A stretch of DNA of 64,000 bases from Roseovarius indicus (GCF_008728195.1 NZ_CP031598.1:1116001-1180000); one strand, 5' to 3'; numbered from the stretch's first letter, positions 8,583 through 17,437 are shown. Notes: generated from the letters alone by a model not told the origin. Program-made: numbers and translations.

Positions 8583-9529
8583 TGGATGACGGGATCGCAC
8601 GGCGCGCCGATCGCATCGCCGAGGCCGTGCGCCGGGGCGAGCCGGCGGCGCTCGGTCGTGCTCTGAGCCTGGTGGAAGGGGGCGGGGCGCTGGGCAACGC
8701 CCTGTCGGCCCGGTTCCGCGATAGCGCGGGCAGCGCCCGGCTCGTGGGTGTGACCGGCCCGCCGGGGTCGGGCAAATCCACCCTCGTCGACGCCCTGATC
8801 GGCGAATGGCGCAGCCGGGAAAAGCGCGTGGCGGTCCTTGCGGTCGACCCCGTCAGCCCCCGCACCGGCGGTGCAGTCCTGGGCGATCGCACCCGCATGG
8901 GTGAGCGCAGCCTCGATGACGACGTCTTCATCCGCTCCGTCTCGGCCCGTGGTCATCTCGGCGGGCTGTGCGCCGCCGCGCGCGGCATGGTTGCCGCGAT
9001 GGAAGCCGCCGGATGGGACCTGATCGTGCTCGAAACGGTCGGTGCCGGCCAATCCGAAACCGAAGTTGCCGAGATCGCCGACTGCACCCTCGTGGTCTCG
9101 GCGCCCGGGCTCGGCGACGAGTTGCAGGCGATCAAGGCGGGCATACTCGAGATCGGCAATATCCTCGTGGTGAACAAGTGCGACCGGCCCGGCGCTGGCG
9201 AGACGGCGCGTGACCTGTCCGCCATGCTTAAACTGCGGCAGGGCGAGGCCGCCCGAGTGCCCGTGGTGCAGGTGTCCGCCACCACGGGCGAGGGGATCGG
9301 CACGCTCGCAGCCGAGATCGATACCCGTCTCGCCGCCACGCGTCGGGGACCCCCCGGTACAGTTCCGGCCAGACCCTCGCCGGATTTCGGCGGCTACGTC
9401 TGCGCGGGCCTCCCCGATACCGAAGACCCCGCGCTCGCCGCTCTTTTCCGCCGCGCCGCGTCAGACCCGGAGCTTGCGCAAAGGCTACTCGAACTTGCGG
9501 GCAGCCAGAAGAAGCCAAGCGGACGTTAG
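8582..9529 (+). CDS. meaB: MeaB/ArgK-type G-protein chaperone of the B12 mutase
   Basis: 315 residues. P-loop GPPGSGKS (about 59-66), a switch region with DPVSPRTGGAVLGDRTRM typical of MeaB/ArgK (older annotations called it an arginine kinase or LAO ATPase), DLIVLETVGAGQSE, and the base-recognition motif NKCD (about 198-201). MeaB proteins load and protect adenosylcobalamin in mutases with GTP hydrolysis. Its ATG overlaps the mutase stop (TGATG), so it almost certainly serves this mutase. The C-terminal dimerisation segment looks shorter or different from standard MeaB, consistent with co-evolution with a divergent mutase, but I cannot prove that. Confidence 0.9.
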   Translation: MDDGIARRADRIAEAVRRGEPAALGRALSLVEGGGALGNALSARFRDSAGSARLVGVTGPPGSGKSTLVDALIGEWRSREKRVAVLAVDPVSPRTGGAVLGDRTRMGERSLDDDVFIRSVSARGHLGGLCAAARGMVAAMEAAGWDLIVLETVGAGQSETEVAEIADCTLVVSAPGLGDELQAIKAGILEIGNILVVNKCDRPGAGETARDLSAMLKLRQGEAARVPVVQVSATTGEGIGTLAAEIDTRLAATRRGPPGTVPARPSPDFGGYVCAGLPDTEDPALAALFRRAASDPELAQRLLELAGSQKKPSGR

Positions 9530-9646
9530 GGTACGGGCTTCAACCCTCCTCCCGCCTTGCCCCTGTCGAACCGAAGCGGCATGATGCCGGTCCGGCCACA
9601 GGCAGCACCCGGGGCGGCCGCAAAAGCACTACAACACAGGATCGGA

Positions 9647-10405
9647 ATGGACACCCTCAACACATATCCCCAGTTCCGTCAGGTCGCAGATACGCTGCGC
9701 CGCCGGATCGAGACGGGTGAGTACCGCAAGGGCGAGACCATTCCCACCGCGGCCCAGCTTGAGGACAGCTTCGATGTCAGCAACATCACCATCCGCAAGG
9801 CGCTGTCGATCCTTTCGGGCGAAGGCCTGATCGAAAGCCAGCGGGGTCGCGGCACATTCGTTACCGGCAAGGCCGAGGACGCCCGCGTCCTCGTGGCTAT
9901 GTCGCACGATTTCTCCGAATGGGCCGACACGGCCGGGGGCGGCAATCTCGAGATCAGCCAGAAGGTCCTCGACATCGCCGTCCGGCCCGGCCCGCCGGCC
10001 GTGGCTGCCCGGCTGGGCGTGGCCGCCGACACCGACCTCTGGCGCATGCGCCGCCTCCGCCGGATCAAGAACAACCCGGTCTCCTACCACATCAATTTCG
10101 GCACGGTCGCTCTGCTGGGCGGCATCAGCGAAGGCATGATGGACGGCAACCGCAAGTTCGTCGACGTCATCCGACAGGAATGCGGCCTCCGCCTTCACAA
10201 GATGGAGCAGACTGTCGAGGCGATCGCCGCCGACCGTGATCTCGCCCGCATTCTCGAAGCGGAGTTCGGCGAACCGACCTTCTTTGTCACCAACGTCTAT
10301 TCCGATCCCGACGGCGAAGCCGTGGCCGTAAGCCACCTTTACCTTCGCGGACGGCACTATGCATATCAGACAACGATGACGCTCGACGACGAAGCCGGCT
10401 CCTAA
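9647..10405 (+). CDS. GntR-family regulator with UTRA ligand domain
   Basis: 252 residues from ATG 9647 (AGG at 9638-9640). The frame is open from 9557, but that part is Pro/Ala/Arg-rich with no ribosome-binding site. The N-terminal winged helix (about 8-72, VADTLRRRIETGEYRKGETIPT ... GRGTFV) is followed by a UTRA-type effector domain (RRLRRIKNNPVSYHINF, EQTVEAIAADRDLARILE). HutC-subfamily regulators sense small carboxylates, amino acids or sugars. It is on the same strand as the mutase operon with a gap of 117 bases, so it may be a local repressor of the mutase, 2-oxoacid dehydrogenase and/or transport operons. Confidence 0.85.
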   Translation: MDTLNTYPQFRQVADTLRRRIETGEYRKGETIPTAAQLEDSFDVSNITIRKALSILSGEGLIESQRGRGTFVTGKAEDARVLVAMSHDFSEWADTAGGGNLEISQKVLDIAVRPGPPAVAARLGVAADTDLWRMRRLRRIKNNPVSYHINFGTVALLGGISEGMMDGNRKFVDVIRQECGLRLHKMEQTVEAIAADRDLARILEAEFGEPTFFVTNVYSDPDGEAVAVSHLYLRGRHYAYQTTMTLDDEAGS

Positions 10406-10417
10406 TAGTGTGCGGTC

Positions 10418-10437
10418 CCTTTCGCGCTCCCGAAAGG
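10418..10437. terminator. Possible weak hairpin after the GntR gene
   Basis: CCTTTCG (10418-10424) and CGAAAGG (10431-10437) form a 7-bp stem with a 6-base loop, 13 bases after the GntR stop and in the gap between convergent genes. There is no T-run, so this is a weak call; it could be a processing or Rho-linked stem. Confidence 0.35.
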
Positions 10438-10530
10438 CACAACCAATCCTGCGATAGCGGAAAACGCCATATGGCACCGGACCGGGTAGGGTGAATCTAC
10501 CGCGCAACCGGGCTGGCGCATCACTCGCGC

Positions 10531-11331
10531 CTAGCCCCCGGCATCGATCCTGCGCAGCCGGTCGCGCATCTGCGCGGCCTCCTGTTCGGCATGGGAATAG
10601 GGCAGCCCGTGACGCGTTCCCGGCACGACCTTCAGAGCAATGCGAGGGTTCACGAGGGTGGCGTCCAAGCCATGCGCCACCGGTACGAACGGGCTGCCGT
10701 CGGGCAAGACGAGCGTCACCGGAACGGTCAGCCCGGCAAGCCCCTCGGACAGGTCGGTATTCCGCAGCATCGCCCCCAGTGCCGAAGCGGTTGCCGGGTC
10801 CGTTTCCCGTTGCGTCCTCTCGAACCACTCCAGCGCCGGCGTCAATGGAATGTCAGGCGCAAACCGGTTCTTCATCATCCGTGCGGCCCACGCATCAACA
10901 CCACCGGCGAACTGATCCGTCCAATTGCCCACCTCGCCCAGAGCATCGCCCCGGAACCCGGCATTGAACATCTGAACGGATGCAGTTCTTTCCGCGCGCG
11001 CAATGGCCGCGGCAAGTACCACTGTTCCGCCCAGCGACTCGCCGGCAAGGTGAACAGGGCCGGTCACGCCAGTTTCGTCGACCACGTCCCAAAGATCTTC
11101 CACAAGCAGGTCCAGATCGGCCTGCCCATCGGTCAGCACGTCAGACCGCCCCCAGCCGCGCATATCCAGCCGGATCACGGGGCGGTCTCCGGCCAGCACC
11201 GGAACCCAGTCGCCCCACGCATCGGAATGCGTTCCGATGCCATGCATCAGCAGCACGGGCCGGGCCCCCGAACGCCAAGGCGGCGTCAGGTCATCGACGC
11301 GATAGGCAATCCCTCGACTCGTTTCATGCAT
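10531..11331 (-). CDS. Alpha/beta hydrolase
   Basis: 266 residues from ATG 11331, overlapping the end of the CoA ligase gene by 8 bases. Typical fold landmarks are LLMHGIGTHSDAWGDWVPVL (oxyanion-hole HG), RLDMRGWGRSD, the nucleophile elbow GESLGG (Ser about 117), and a late His in PGTRHGLPYSH. Members hydrolyse esters, lactones, enol-lactones or thioesters. As the last gene in the TRAP / ligase / dehydrogenase operon it may release or open a pathway intermediate. The precise substrate cannot be read from the sequence. Confidence 0.85.
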   Translation of the reverse strand: MHETSRGIAYRVDDLTPPWRSGARPVLLMHGIGTHSDAWGDWVPVLAGDRPVIRLDMRGWGRSDVLTDGQADLDLLVEDLWDVVDETGVTGPVHLAGESLGGTVVLAAAIARAERTASVQMFNAGFRGDALGEVGNWTDQFAGGVDAWAARMMKNRFAPDIPLTPALEWFERTQRETDPATASALGAMLRNTDLSEGLAGLTVPVTLVLPDGSPFVPVAHGLDATLVNPRIALKVVPGTRHGLPYSHAEQEAAQMRDRLRRIDAGG

Positions 11332-12844
11332 ACTCGGTGTCTCCCGCCAGGTCGATCTCGCCATTCCGGTCTGCCTTGAGCGCCTCCCGTCTGATCTTTT
11401 CGGTCTCCGTGCGCGGAATTTCCGCAGCGAACTGTACGAAACGCGGGAACATGTGCCGCGCGATACGGCTCTCCAGGAACGCCGGGATCTCGGAGGGCGA
11501 AAGGTCATCGGCGACGATCACCGCCTTGATCTCCTCGCCGCGAATGGGGTCGGGCACCCCGAGACAGGCGACATCCCGAATTTTGGGATGATCAAGCAGC
11601 ACGGTCTCGATCTCGGTGGGGGAGATGTTCTCGCCCCCCCGCCGAATGATTTCGCGCATCCGGCCATGAAATGTCAAAAAGCCATCGGCGTCGAAACTTC
11701 CAGCATCGCCCGTGTGAAACCAGAGGTTCCGCACCGATTTCCAGCTGGCCTCTGCATTGTTGAAATAGCCCGAGAAGATCACCTCGCTCTCTTTCGGGCG
11801 CACCACGATCTCGCCCCGCGTTCCGGGTGCACAATCGCGGTCGTTCCCGTCGACGACGCGCAACTCCATATCCTTCCGGGGCACGCCACAGGTGCCCCGC
11901 CGCATGGCATCGGCGCGGCTGCCGGTCACCCATCCACCGACCTCGGTCATCCCGTAAAGCTCGTGCGCCGTGATCCCGAACCGCGCCTGCAGCGTATCGA
12001 ACACCTCCGGCGGACAGCCGCCGCCGACGCAGCGCGTGATCGCATGATCCCGGTCCTCTTCCTTCCGCCGCGCGCACAGCATCGACAACACGGTGCCCAC
12101 ATAGGTGAACATCGTGGCACCGAAGCGTTTCGCATCTTCGAAAAGCCGCGAGGCCGAGAATTTCGGCCGTATCACCAGCGCACAGCCTGTCTCCAGCGCC
12201 GAGGCGACGGCATACATCTGCGGGTTGGTATGAAACAGCGGCAGGAACACCATGATCCGGTCTTCCCGCGTGATGTCGAGAAACCTCGACATCCAATAGC
12301 CCGAAGCCACGAAAACCGACTGGCTGTTTATCACACCCTTCGGAAAACCGGTCGTGCCCGAGGTGAAGATGATCGAGAACGGCTCTGCCACGTCTCCATC
12401 GAAAACCGGCGCGCGGGGCAGGGAGGCCGCTTGCGCGGCAAGGTCGGCCTCATCCTCGAACGTGATGAGGCTCCGACCTTCCATCACCGGTTCGAGATCG
12501 CCGCGCTTCTCGTCGAAAAGGGCCTGCTCGGCGAGAATGTGATGGGTTTCGGAATTGACGATCGAGTGCCGCAAACCTTCGCCGATCAGCGAGGTGTTTA
12601 CCGAAACCGCCACGGCACCGAGATTGGCCAGCGCCAGCCAGCAGATCACATAGGCCGGGCGGTTCGGACACAACAAGGCAACCCGGTCGCCGGCCTGCAC
12701 GCCGGTCTCGCCAAACATCGAGGCACAGCGCAAAGCCTGATCGGCCAGGTCCTGCCAGTTCAGTTCATAGTCTTCGTCTATCAGCGCCGGCGCGTCCGGA
12801 TGCGCCTCCGCCTGCCGCAAAAGGTTGTCGATGAGGCTTGTCAT
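11324..12844 (-). CDS. Acyl-CoA synthetase (AMP-forming ligase)
   Basis: 506 residues, the usual length for short or medium acyl-CoA ligases. It has the AMP-binding P-loop SGTTGFPKG (about 160-170), the A5 motif YGMTEVG, the A7/A8 region WFHTGDAGSFDADGFLTFHGRMREIIRRGG, and the A10-type C-terminus PRTETEKIRREALK with the catalytic Lys. It activates a carboxylic acid, probably the one imported by the adjacent TRAP transporter. Its ATG overlaps the stop of the acyl-CoA dehydrogenase (ATGA). Confidence 0.9.
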   Translation of the reverse strand: MTSLIDNLLRQAEAHPDAPALIDEDYELNWQDLADQALRCASMFGETGVQAGDRVALLCPNRPAYVICWLALANLGAVAVSVNTSLIGEGLRHSIVNSETHHILAEQALFDEKRGDLEPVMEGRSLITFEDEADLAAQAASLPRAPVFDGDVAEPFSIIFTSGTTGFPKGVINSQSVFVASGYWMSRFLDITREDRIMVFLPLFHTNPQMYAVASALETGCALVIRPKFSASRLFEDAKRFGATMFTYVGTVLSMLCARRKEEDRDHAITRCVGGGCPPEVFDTLQARFGITAHELYGMTEVGGWVTGSRADAMRRGTCGVPRKDMELRVVDGNDRDCAPGTRGEIVVRPKESEVIFSGYFNNAEASWKSVRNLWFHTGDAGSFDADGFLTFHGRMREIIRRGGENISPTEIETVLLDHPKIRDVACLGVPDPIRGEEIKAVIVADDLSPSEIPAFLESRIARHMFPRFVQFAAEIPRTETEKIRREALKADRNGEIDLAGDTEYA

Positions 12845-14025
12845 TTCGGCTTCTTCTTTTCGATGCCGGCCACCGGCATCAGGAACTTCCCGATTGTGTT
12901 CTTGAGGATCTCGTTCGAGCCGCCAGCCACTTCATAGGCTTTCGCATCGCGCAGGTATCGGCTGAACGGCGCGTTCTCGGTGATCCCGTAGGCACCGCAG
13001 ATCTGTGCGGCCTTGACCGCCACCTGCGTGGCGACCTCTCCGGCCTTCAGCTTGGCTTCGCTGCCCCAGCGGATCACCTGGTGATCCTCGTCCAGAGCGC
13101 TCGCTGCCCGGAAGACCAGCAGCCTCGCACTGTCGATCTCGGTCAGCATCTCCGAAAAGTACCACTGGATTCCCTGGAACTCCAAAACCCGGCTGTCAAA
13201 GGCCCGCCGGTCCCGGGCAAAGGCGAGCGCATCCTCGTAGGCCGCGCGCGACACTCCGTTGCTGATGGCGCCGGCCAGCGTGCGCGAATGGTTCAGCACC
13301 GTCGCCGCCTGCCGCACCCCCTTACCTTCGGTCCCGACCATGTGATCGGCGGGCAGGCGCACCTTGTCGTAGACGACGTTCATGTGCGGCCCGTTGCGAA
13401 GCCCGAACGTGGCCGAATTCTCGCCGTCATAGATCGACACGCCCGGCGCATCACCCGGCACGGCAAAGACAGTCACACCAGCGTCGGTTTCGGCCAGCGT
13501 GATGTAGAACTCCGCCGCCGACCCGGAGGTGATGAAATGCTTCTCACCGTCGATGATCCAGTCGTCGCCGTCGCGCCACGCCTTCGTATCCAGCGTGCGG
13601 ATGTCGCTGCCATGGTTCGCCTCGGTCAGCGCATAAGAGGCCAGCAGCCCCTCGCCGAACTTCGGCAGCCACTTCTTCTTCAGGCTCTCCTCGCCGTATT
13701 TCCGCAGCATGGTCTGCGCCTGGAAGATGGTGATCAGCGAGATCCCCACCGCGGCCGAGGCCACGGCGATCTCCTCGAAGATCGACGCGGCATCGGCATA
13801 GGTGCCGCCGCTGCCGCCATATTCCTTCTCGATGAGGTAATTGGTGTAGCCTGCACGCGACAGCTTCCGCACGATCTCAGTGGGGTAGTAATCCTCGCGG
13901 TCGATCCGGTCCGCCTCGGGCCGGATCTCCTTTGCCACGAAGTCGCGCAGATCGGCCAGCAGGGTTTCGTCGGAAAACGCCTGCCACAGGGCCTCGCGGT
14001 CGATTTCCTCTTTCAATGCGGTCAT
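12841..14025 (-). CDS. Acyl-CoA dehydrogenase
   Basis: 394 residues with three-domain acyl-CoA dehydrogenase architecture. It has the helical N-terminus, the FAD-contact segment YALTEANHGSD, a beta domain (GEKHFITSGSAAEFYITLAE), and a C-terminal helical domain ending YEVAGGSNEILKNTIG, where the Glu of YEV is the expected catalytic base position. It introduces an alpha,beta double bond into the acyl-CoA and passes electrons to ETF. Five bases separate it from the TRAP gene upstream, and it is coupled to the ligase downstream. Confidence 0.92.
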   Translation of the reverse strand: MTALKEEIDREALWQAFSDETLLADLRDFVAKEIRPEADRIDREDYYPTEIVRKLSRAGYTNYLIEKEYGGSGGTYADAASIFEEIAVASAAVGISLITIFQAQTMLRKYGEESLKKKWLPKFGEGLLASYALTEANHGSDIRTLDTKAWRDGDDWIIDGEKHFITSGSAAEFYITLAETDAGVTVFAVPGDAPGVSIYDGENSATFGLRNGPHMNVVYDKVRLPADHMVGTEGKGVRQAATVLNHSRTLAGAISNGVSRAAYEDALAFARDRRAFDSRVLEFQGIQWYFSEMLTEIDSARLLVFRAASALDEDHQVIRWGSEAKLKAGEVATQVAVKAAQICGAYGITENAPFSRYLRDAKAYEVAGGSNEILKNTIGKFLMPVAGIEKKKPK

Positions 14026-14030
14026 TCAGG

Positions 14031-15311
14031 TTACTCCATAGTGTTGGGGAGCCAGGTCGCCAGCCCCTGGAAGTAGGCGACGGCGTACATCATCAGGATC
14101 ATCAGCAGCACGTAAGGCACGATCGACTTGGCCATCTGCTCGAACCGGATGCCGCCGATCTTGGCGACGGTGAACAGGTTGATGCCGACCGGCGGCGTGA
14201 TCTGCGCCACTTCGATTGCCAGCACCACGAAGATGCCGAAGGCGATCGGGTCGATCCCGAGCGACATTGCCACCGGGAACAGGATCGGGATGGTGATCAG
14301 CATCATCGACAGTGCTTCAAGGAACATGCCCAGAACCAGGAACGCGAGGACCATCAGCGTGATCGTCCCGAAGAAGCCCAGGCCAGAGTCCGCGATCATC
14401 TCGGTGATGCCCTGCGGGATGCGCGTGAGCGTCATGAAATGGGTCATCAGCGCGCCGAACGCCACCAGCATCAGGATCATCACGGTTGTCTGCGCCGCAT
14501 GAAGCCCGGCGCGGTAAAGCTTCTTCAGGCTGAGGTTGCCAAGCCCGTAGCCGAGCACCGTTACGTAAACGACAGCCAGCGCGGCAACCTCGGTGGCCGT
14601 GGCGATACCGGTGTAGATCATCACCAGGATCAGCGCGGGCAGTCCGAGAATGGGAAGCGCCAGCACAAATTCCCGCATCAGAGTGCGAAGGTCCGGCGCC
14701 TTCGCGGCTGGCGCGTTGCGCTGGGTCACGACCACGAAAAGCGCCATGATGATGACCAGCACCAGTCCGGGCATCAGGCCCGCAATGAACAGCTTGCCGA
14801 TCGATTGGTCCGTCAGCACACCGTAAAGCAGTAGGCCGATCGACGGCGGGATAAGAATGCCAAGGGTCCCGCCACCTGCGATCAACGCTCCGGCCCGGGG
14901 CAGGCTGAACCCGTTCTTCGCCAGTGCCGGGATGGCCACCAGCCCGATCGTGGCGGCCGTGGCAACGCTCGAGCCCGAGATCGCGGCAAAGATCGCGCAG
15001 GCCAGGATCGTTGCAATCCCCAGCCCGCCGCGAAGCCCCGAGGTCACGGTCGTTGCAAAGGAAAACAACCGGTCCGAGAGGCCCGACTCTTCCGAAAGCG
15101 TGCCGGCGAGAATGTAAAGCGGCACCGCCAGCAGAACGAAACTGTTCAGCGCGTTGTAAGCGCCAAGTGCCATGTCCTGAAGGCCAAGCGTGCCTTCGGC
15201 GACCCATGTGCCAAGCATGGCCGTCAGCCCCATGCCGACGAAGACCGGCACGCTGGCCAGAAGACAGAAGGCGAAGAAGGCAAGCGCTGCCGTGGCTGCA
15301 ACAACCATCAA
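14031..15311 (-). CDS. dctM: TRAP transporter large permease (DctM type)
   Basis: 426 residues with about 12 hydrophobic segments. DctM hallmarks include FVLLAVPLYILAGTLSEESG, SGSSVATAATIGLVAIPAL, GGTLGILIPPSIGLLLYGVLT and ITPPVGINLF. It forms the Na+-driven membrane channel of a tripartite importer for carboxylates. The start overlaps the small permease stop by 4 bases. Operon order is DctP, DctQ, DctM, then the acyl-CoA dehydrogenase and ligase, so the imported acid is probably the ligase substrate. Confidence 0.92.
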   Translation of the reverse strand: MMVVAATAALAFFAFCLLASVPVFVGMGLTAMLGTWVAEGTLGLQDMALGAYNALNSFVLLAVPLYILAGTLSEESGLSDRLFSFATTVTSGLRGGLGIATILACAIFAAISGSSVATAATIGLVAIPALAKNGFSLPRAGALIAGGGTLGILIPPSIGLLLYGVLTDQSIGKLFIAGLMPGLVLVIIMALFVVVTQRNAPAAKAPDLRTLMREFVLALPILGLPALILVMIYTGIATATEVAALAVVYVTVLGYGLGNLSLKKLYRAGLHAAQTTVMILMLVAFGALMTHFMTLTRIPQGITEMIADSGLGFFGTITLMVLAFLVLGMFLEALSMMLITIPILFPVAMSLGIDPIAFGIFVVLAIEVAQITPPVGINLFTVAKIGGIRFEQMAKSIVPYVLLMILMMYAVAYFQGLATWLPNTME

Positions 15312-15850
15312 GCGGTCTCCTCTTCATCGCTTTCGGGCCGTGGCCCCGCCGTTTCGCGCCGTCCATGAACGGCCAGCATGACAAGCTCCTGCAGCGCGGC
15401 CAGCGACAAAAATATGCCCCCGAGCAGCACGAAGGATTGCAGGATCCACACGGGGATCTGCAGAAGCGTGGAGGTCTTGAACCCCAGCGAGTAGGAAAAG
15501 CTCACCGCATAGAACGCGCCCAGCGTGAACAGCACGGCCAGCAGAAGGGTCATCGCCGCGGCCACCAGGTCGAAGGCAAGGCGCCAGCGCGGCGGGGAAA
15601 GGTCCCGCACGAACGTCACCCGGAAATGACCGTCCGCGTTCTGTGTCGCGCCCGCGCCGAGAAAGGCGAGGGCGATCATCGCGTAAACGCTGATCTCCGC
15701 GGCCCAGAGGACCGGCACGTTCAGCGTGCGCATGACGACATCATAAAGGATAAGTGCAGCCAGCGCCCACATCACGGCGGTCGTCAGGGCGGCGCTTGCG
15801 GCGGCGAGCTTGTCGCCCGTCGCCGCGATTGTTGTCAGGATGCGAGCCAT
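15308..15850 (-). CDS. dctQ: TRAP transporter small permease (DctQ type)
   Basis: 180 residues with four hydrophobic segments (about 18-38, 48-68, 88-112, 130-152). It has the DctQ family pattern WALAALILYDVVMRTLNVPVLWAAEISVYAMIALAFLGAG. It is the small membrane subunit pairing with the large permease and follows the binding protein by 4 bases. Confidence 0.88.
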   Translation of the reverse strand: MARILTTIAATGDKLAAASAALTTAVMWALAALILYDVVMRTLNVPVLWAAEISVYAMIALAFLGAGATQNADGHFRVTFVRDLSPPRWRLAFDLVAAAMTLLLAVLFTLGAFYAVSFSYSLGFKTSTLLQIPVWILQSFVLLGGIFLSLAALQELVMLAVHGRRETAGPRPESDEEETA

Positions 15851-15854
15851 GGCC

Positions 15855-16847
15855 TCAGTTCGTGACGATTTCCACGATGTCCGGGCTCAGCTGGCCTGTA
15901 ACATCGTCGAGAAGCGGCTTGGTCGCGCTCTGCCATTGCTCGAATTCCGGCATCTCCGGCTCGAGGAAGGTGACCTCCATGCCGGCGTCCCGGTAATCCG
16001 CCGTGATCTCGTCGATCTCACCGACAATGGCCTCGCGGTTGGAATGGCTGGCTTGGTCCATCGCCTCGCTCAGGCCTTCACGCACGTCGTCGGGAAGGCC
16101 GTCAAACCATTGCTTGTTGGCCGCCCAGCCCATCATCGTCGTCCCGAGAAACGACGCCGGCACCAGCACGTGATCGCTCACTTCGTATAGCTTCTGGCTT
16201 TGAACCCCCTGGAAACCCACGACGGCGGCTTCGATCGTGCCGTACTGCATGGCCGAGTACACGTCGGCAAAGGGCAGGGTGACCGGCGAGCCGCCGAACG
16301 ACCGAATGGCCGCGGCCTGACCTTCCGAGAATACCCGTACCTTCTTGCCCGCAAGGTCATCGGGTGAAAGGATCTTCTCGTTCGAGACGATGCAGGGCGG
16401 TCCAAGATCGGCCAGCCCCAGCAGCACGGTGTTCTTCTCCTCGAACTTGCCGGCCAGCGCGTCGAACAGGCCCTTGTCGTCGAGAAGCGTGTCGAGCTGC
16501 GCCATCGTCAGGCCTGTCGGCGCGTCCATCAGCCGGGTGTCGGGCACCGTGCCTGTCCAGCCGTTGACCGTGATCCAGCCCAGTTTCACCTGGCCCGACG
16601 GAATGCCCACCGGCATGTCCCGGTCCTGTGCGATCTGGCCGCCGGGGAAGTGCTGAAAATCGACCCGATCGGGGGCTTCTTCCTTCAGAGCCTCTTCGAA
16701 GGCCGGTACGAACTGGCGCACGCCGACATGCTCGCTGCCGCCCCAGGTGGCCAGCGGAATGGTGACCGTGTCCTGGGCCACGGCGCTACCGGCGATACTG
16801 CCGGCAACCAGCGCGGTAATCGCAAACGTTCTTGCACGAATATTCAT
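15855..16847 (-). CDS. dctP: TRAP transporter substrate-binding protein (DctP family)
   Basis: 330 residues. There is a clear signal peptide (MNIRARTFAITALVAGS to about residue 25, cut near AVA|Q). The mature part has the DctP fold landmarks FPGGQIAQDRDMPVGIPSGQVKLG, LAGKKVRVFSEGQAAAIRSFGGSPVTLPFADVYSAMQYGTIEAAVVG and the late Trp/Phe hinge. In DctP proteins a conserved Arg in the KVRV region binds the substrate carboxylate; here that is the Arg of GKKVRVF. It captures a carboxylate in the periplasm. The substrate is not known. Confidence 0.9.
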   Translation of the reverse strand: MNIRARTFAITALVAGSIAGSAVAQDTVTIPLATWGGSEHVGVRQFVPAFEEALKEEAPDRVDFQHFPGGQIAQDRDMPVGIPSGQVKLGWITVNGWTGTVPDTRLMDAPTGLTMAQLDTLLDDKGLFDALAGKFEEKNTVLLGLADLGPPCIVSNEKILSPDDLAGKKVRVFSEGQAAAIRSFGGSPVTLPFADVYSAMQYGTIEAAVVGFQGVQSQKLYEVSDHVLVPASFLGTTMMGWAANKQWFDGLPDDVREGLSEAMDQASHSNREAIVGEIDEITADYRDAGMEVTFLEPEMPEFEQWQSATKPLLDDVTGQLSPDIVEIVTN

Positions 16848-16906
16848 GGGGTTCCTCCTCCCTTGGATTTCGGTTCGCCCCTGACAGTGTCAGCGGCCAT
16901 GGTCGT

Positions 16907-17389
16907 TCAGTCCGCCTTGCGGGCTTTCACGAGCCTTTGGCAGGTGTAGGTAAGCGCCAGCTCCCCATCCTGCTTGACCACGTCACAGCGTGCCGTGACA
17001 ATCCCGCGGCCCGGCTTGCTCGTCGGGCGCGTTTCGGTCACCTCGCATTCGACATGGATCGTGTCGCCGGCCAGAACCGGCGACTTCACGGTCAGCTCCA
17101 TGCCGAGAAAGGCCAGGCCGGTATGTTGCATGACCGATTGCATCAACAGACCCTCGGCCATCGAGTAGACAAGCGCGCCCGGCGCCGGGCGCTGACCGAT
17201 CAGCGAATTTTCCTTGAGGTATTCCAGATCCGTGAAAAGCACTTCGGTCATGCCGGTGGCGCCTACGAACAGGGTAATATCGGCATCCGTTACCGTGCGC
17301 CCGACGGTCTTGAACTTCCGGCCCACCGTCCAGTCCTCGAAGGGAATCCCCAGCCCGACGGTCTCGAGCGCTTGCGTGTCACGTGTCAT
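16907..17389 (-). CDS. MaoC-like hotdog dehydratase family protein
   Basis: 160 residues from ATG 17389, preceded by GGAGG. The frame opens earlier (17431), but that part lies in the operator-like repeat. Single hotdog domain: long helix region LIGQRPAPGALVYSMAEGLLMQ and the strand FLGMELTVKSPVLAGDTIHVECEVTETRPTSKPGRGIV, which is characteristic of MaoC/NodN-type hydratases. The usual GDxNPxH hydratase motif is not intact: the corresponding stretch reads GATGMTEVLF, so the Asp and His appear absent. It may bind an acyl-CoA without classical hydration, or use other residues. First gene of the TRAP/ligase operon. Confidence 0.75.
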   Translation of the reverse strand: MTRDTQALETVGLGIPFEDWTVGRKFKTVGRTVTDADITLFVGATGMTEVLFTDLEYLKENSLIGQRPAPGALVYSMAEGLLMQSVMQHTGLAFLGMELTVKSPVLAGDTIHVECEVTETRPTSKPGRGIVTARCDVVKQDGELALTYTCQRLVKARKAD

Positions 17390-17408
17390 GATGCCTCCTC
17401 CAAATGAG

Positions 17409-17437
17409 ATATATGTGTATGGATCATACATATATAT
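17409..17437. promoter_or_regulatory. Long AT-rich inverted repeat, probable operator of the TRAP/CoA operon
   Basis: Two 13-base arms, ATATATGTGTATG (17409-17421) and CATACATATATAT (17425-17437), are inverted with only one mismatch around a 3-base spacer (GAT). The repeat lies just upstream of the MaoC-like gene, in the gap after the IclR gene. Its size and symmetry fit an IclR or GntR dimer operator. GTAT/ATAC half-sites also occur in the mutase promoter region (6389-6402). Confidence 0.6.
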
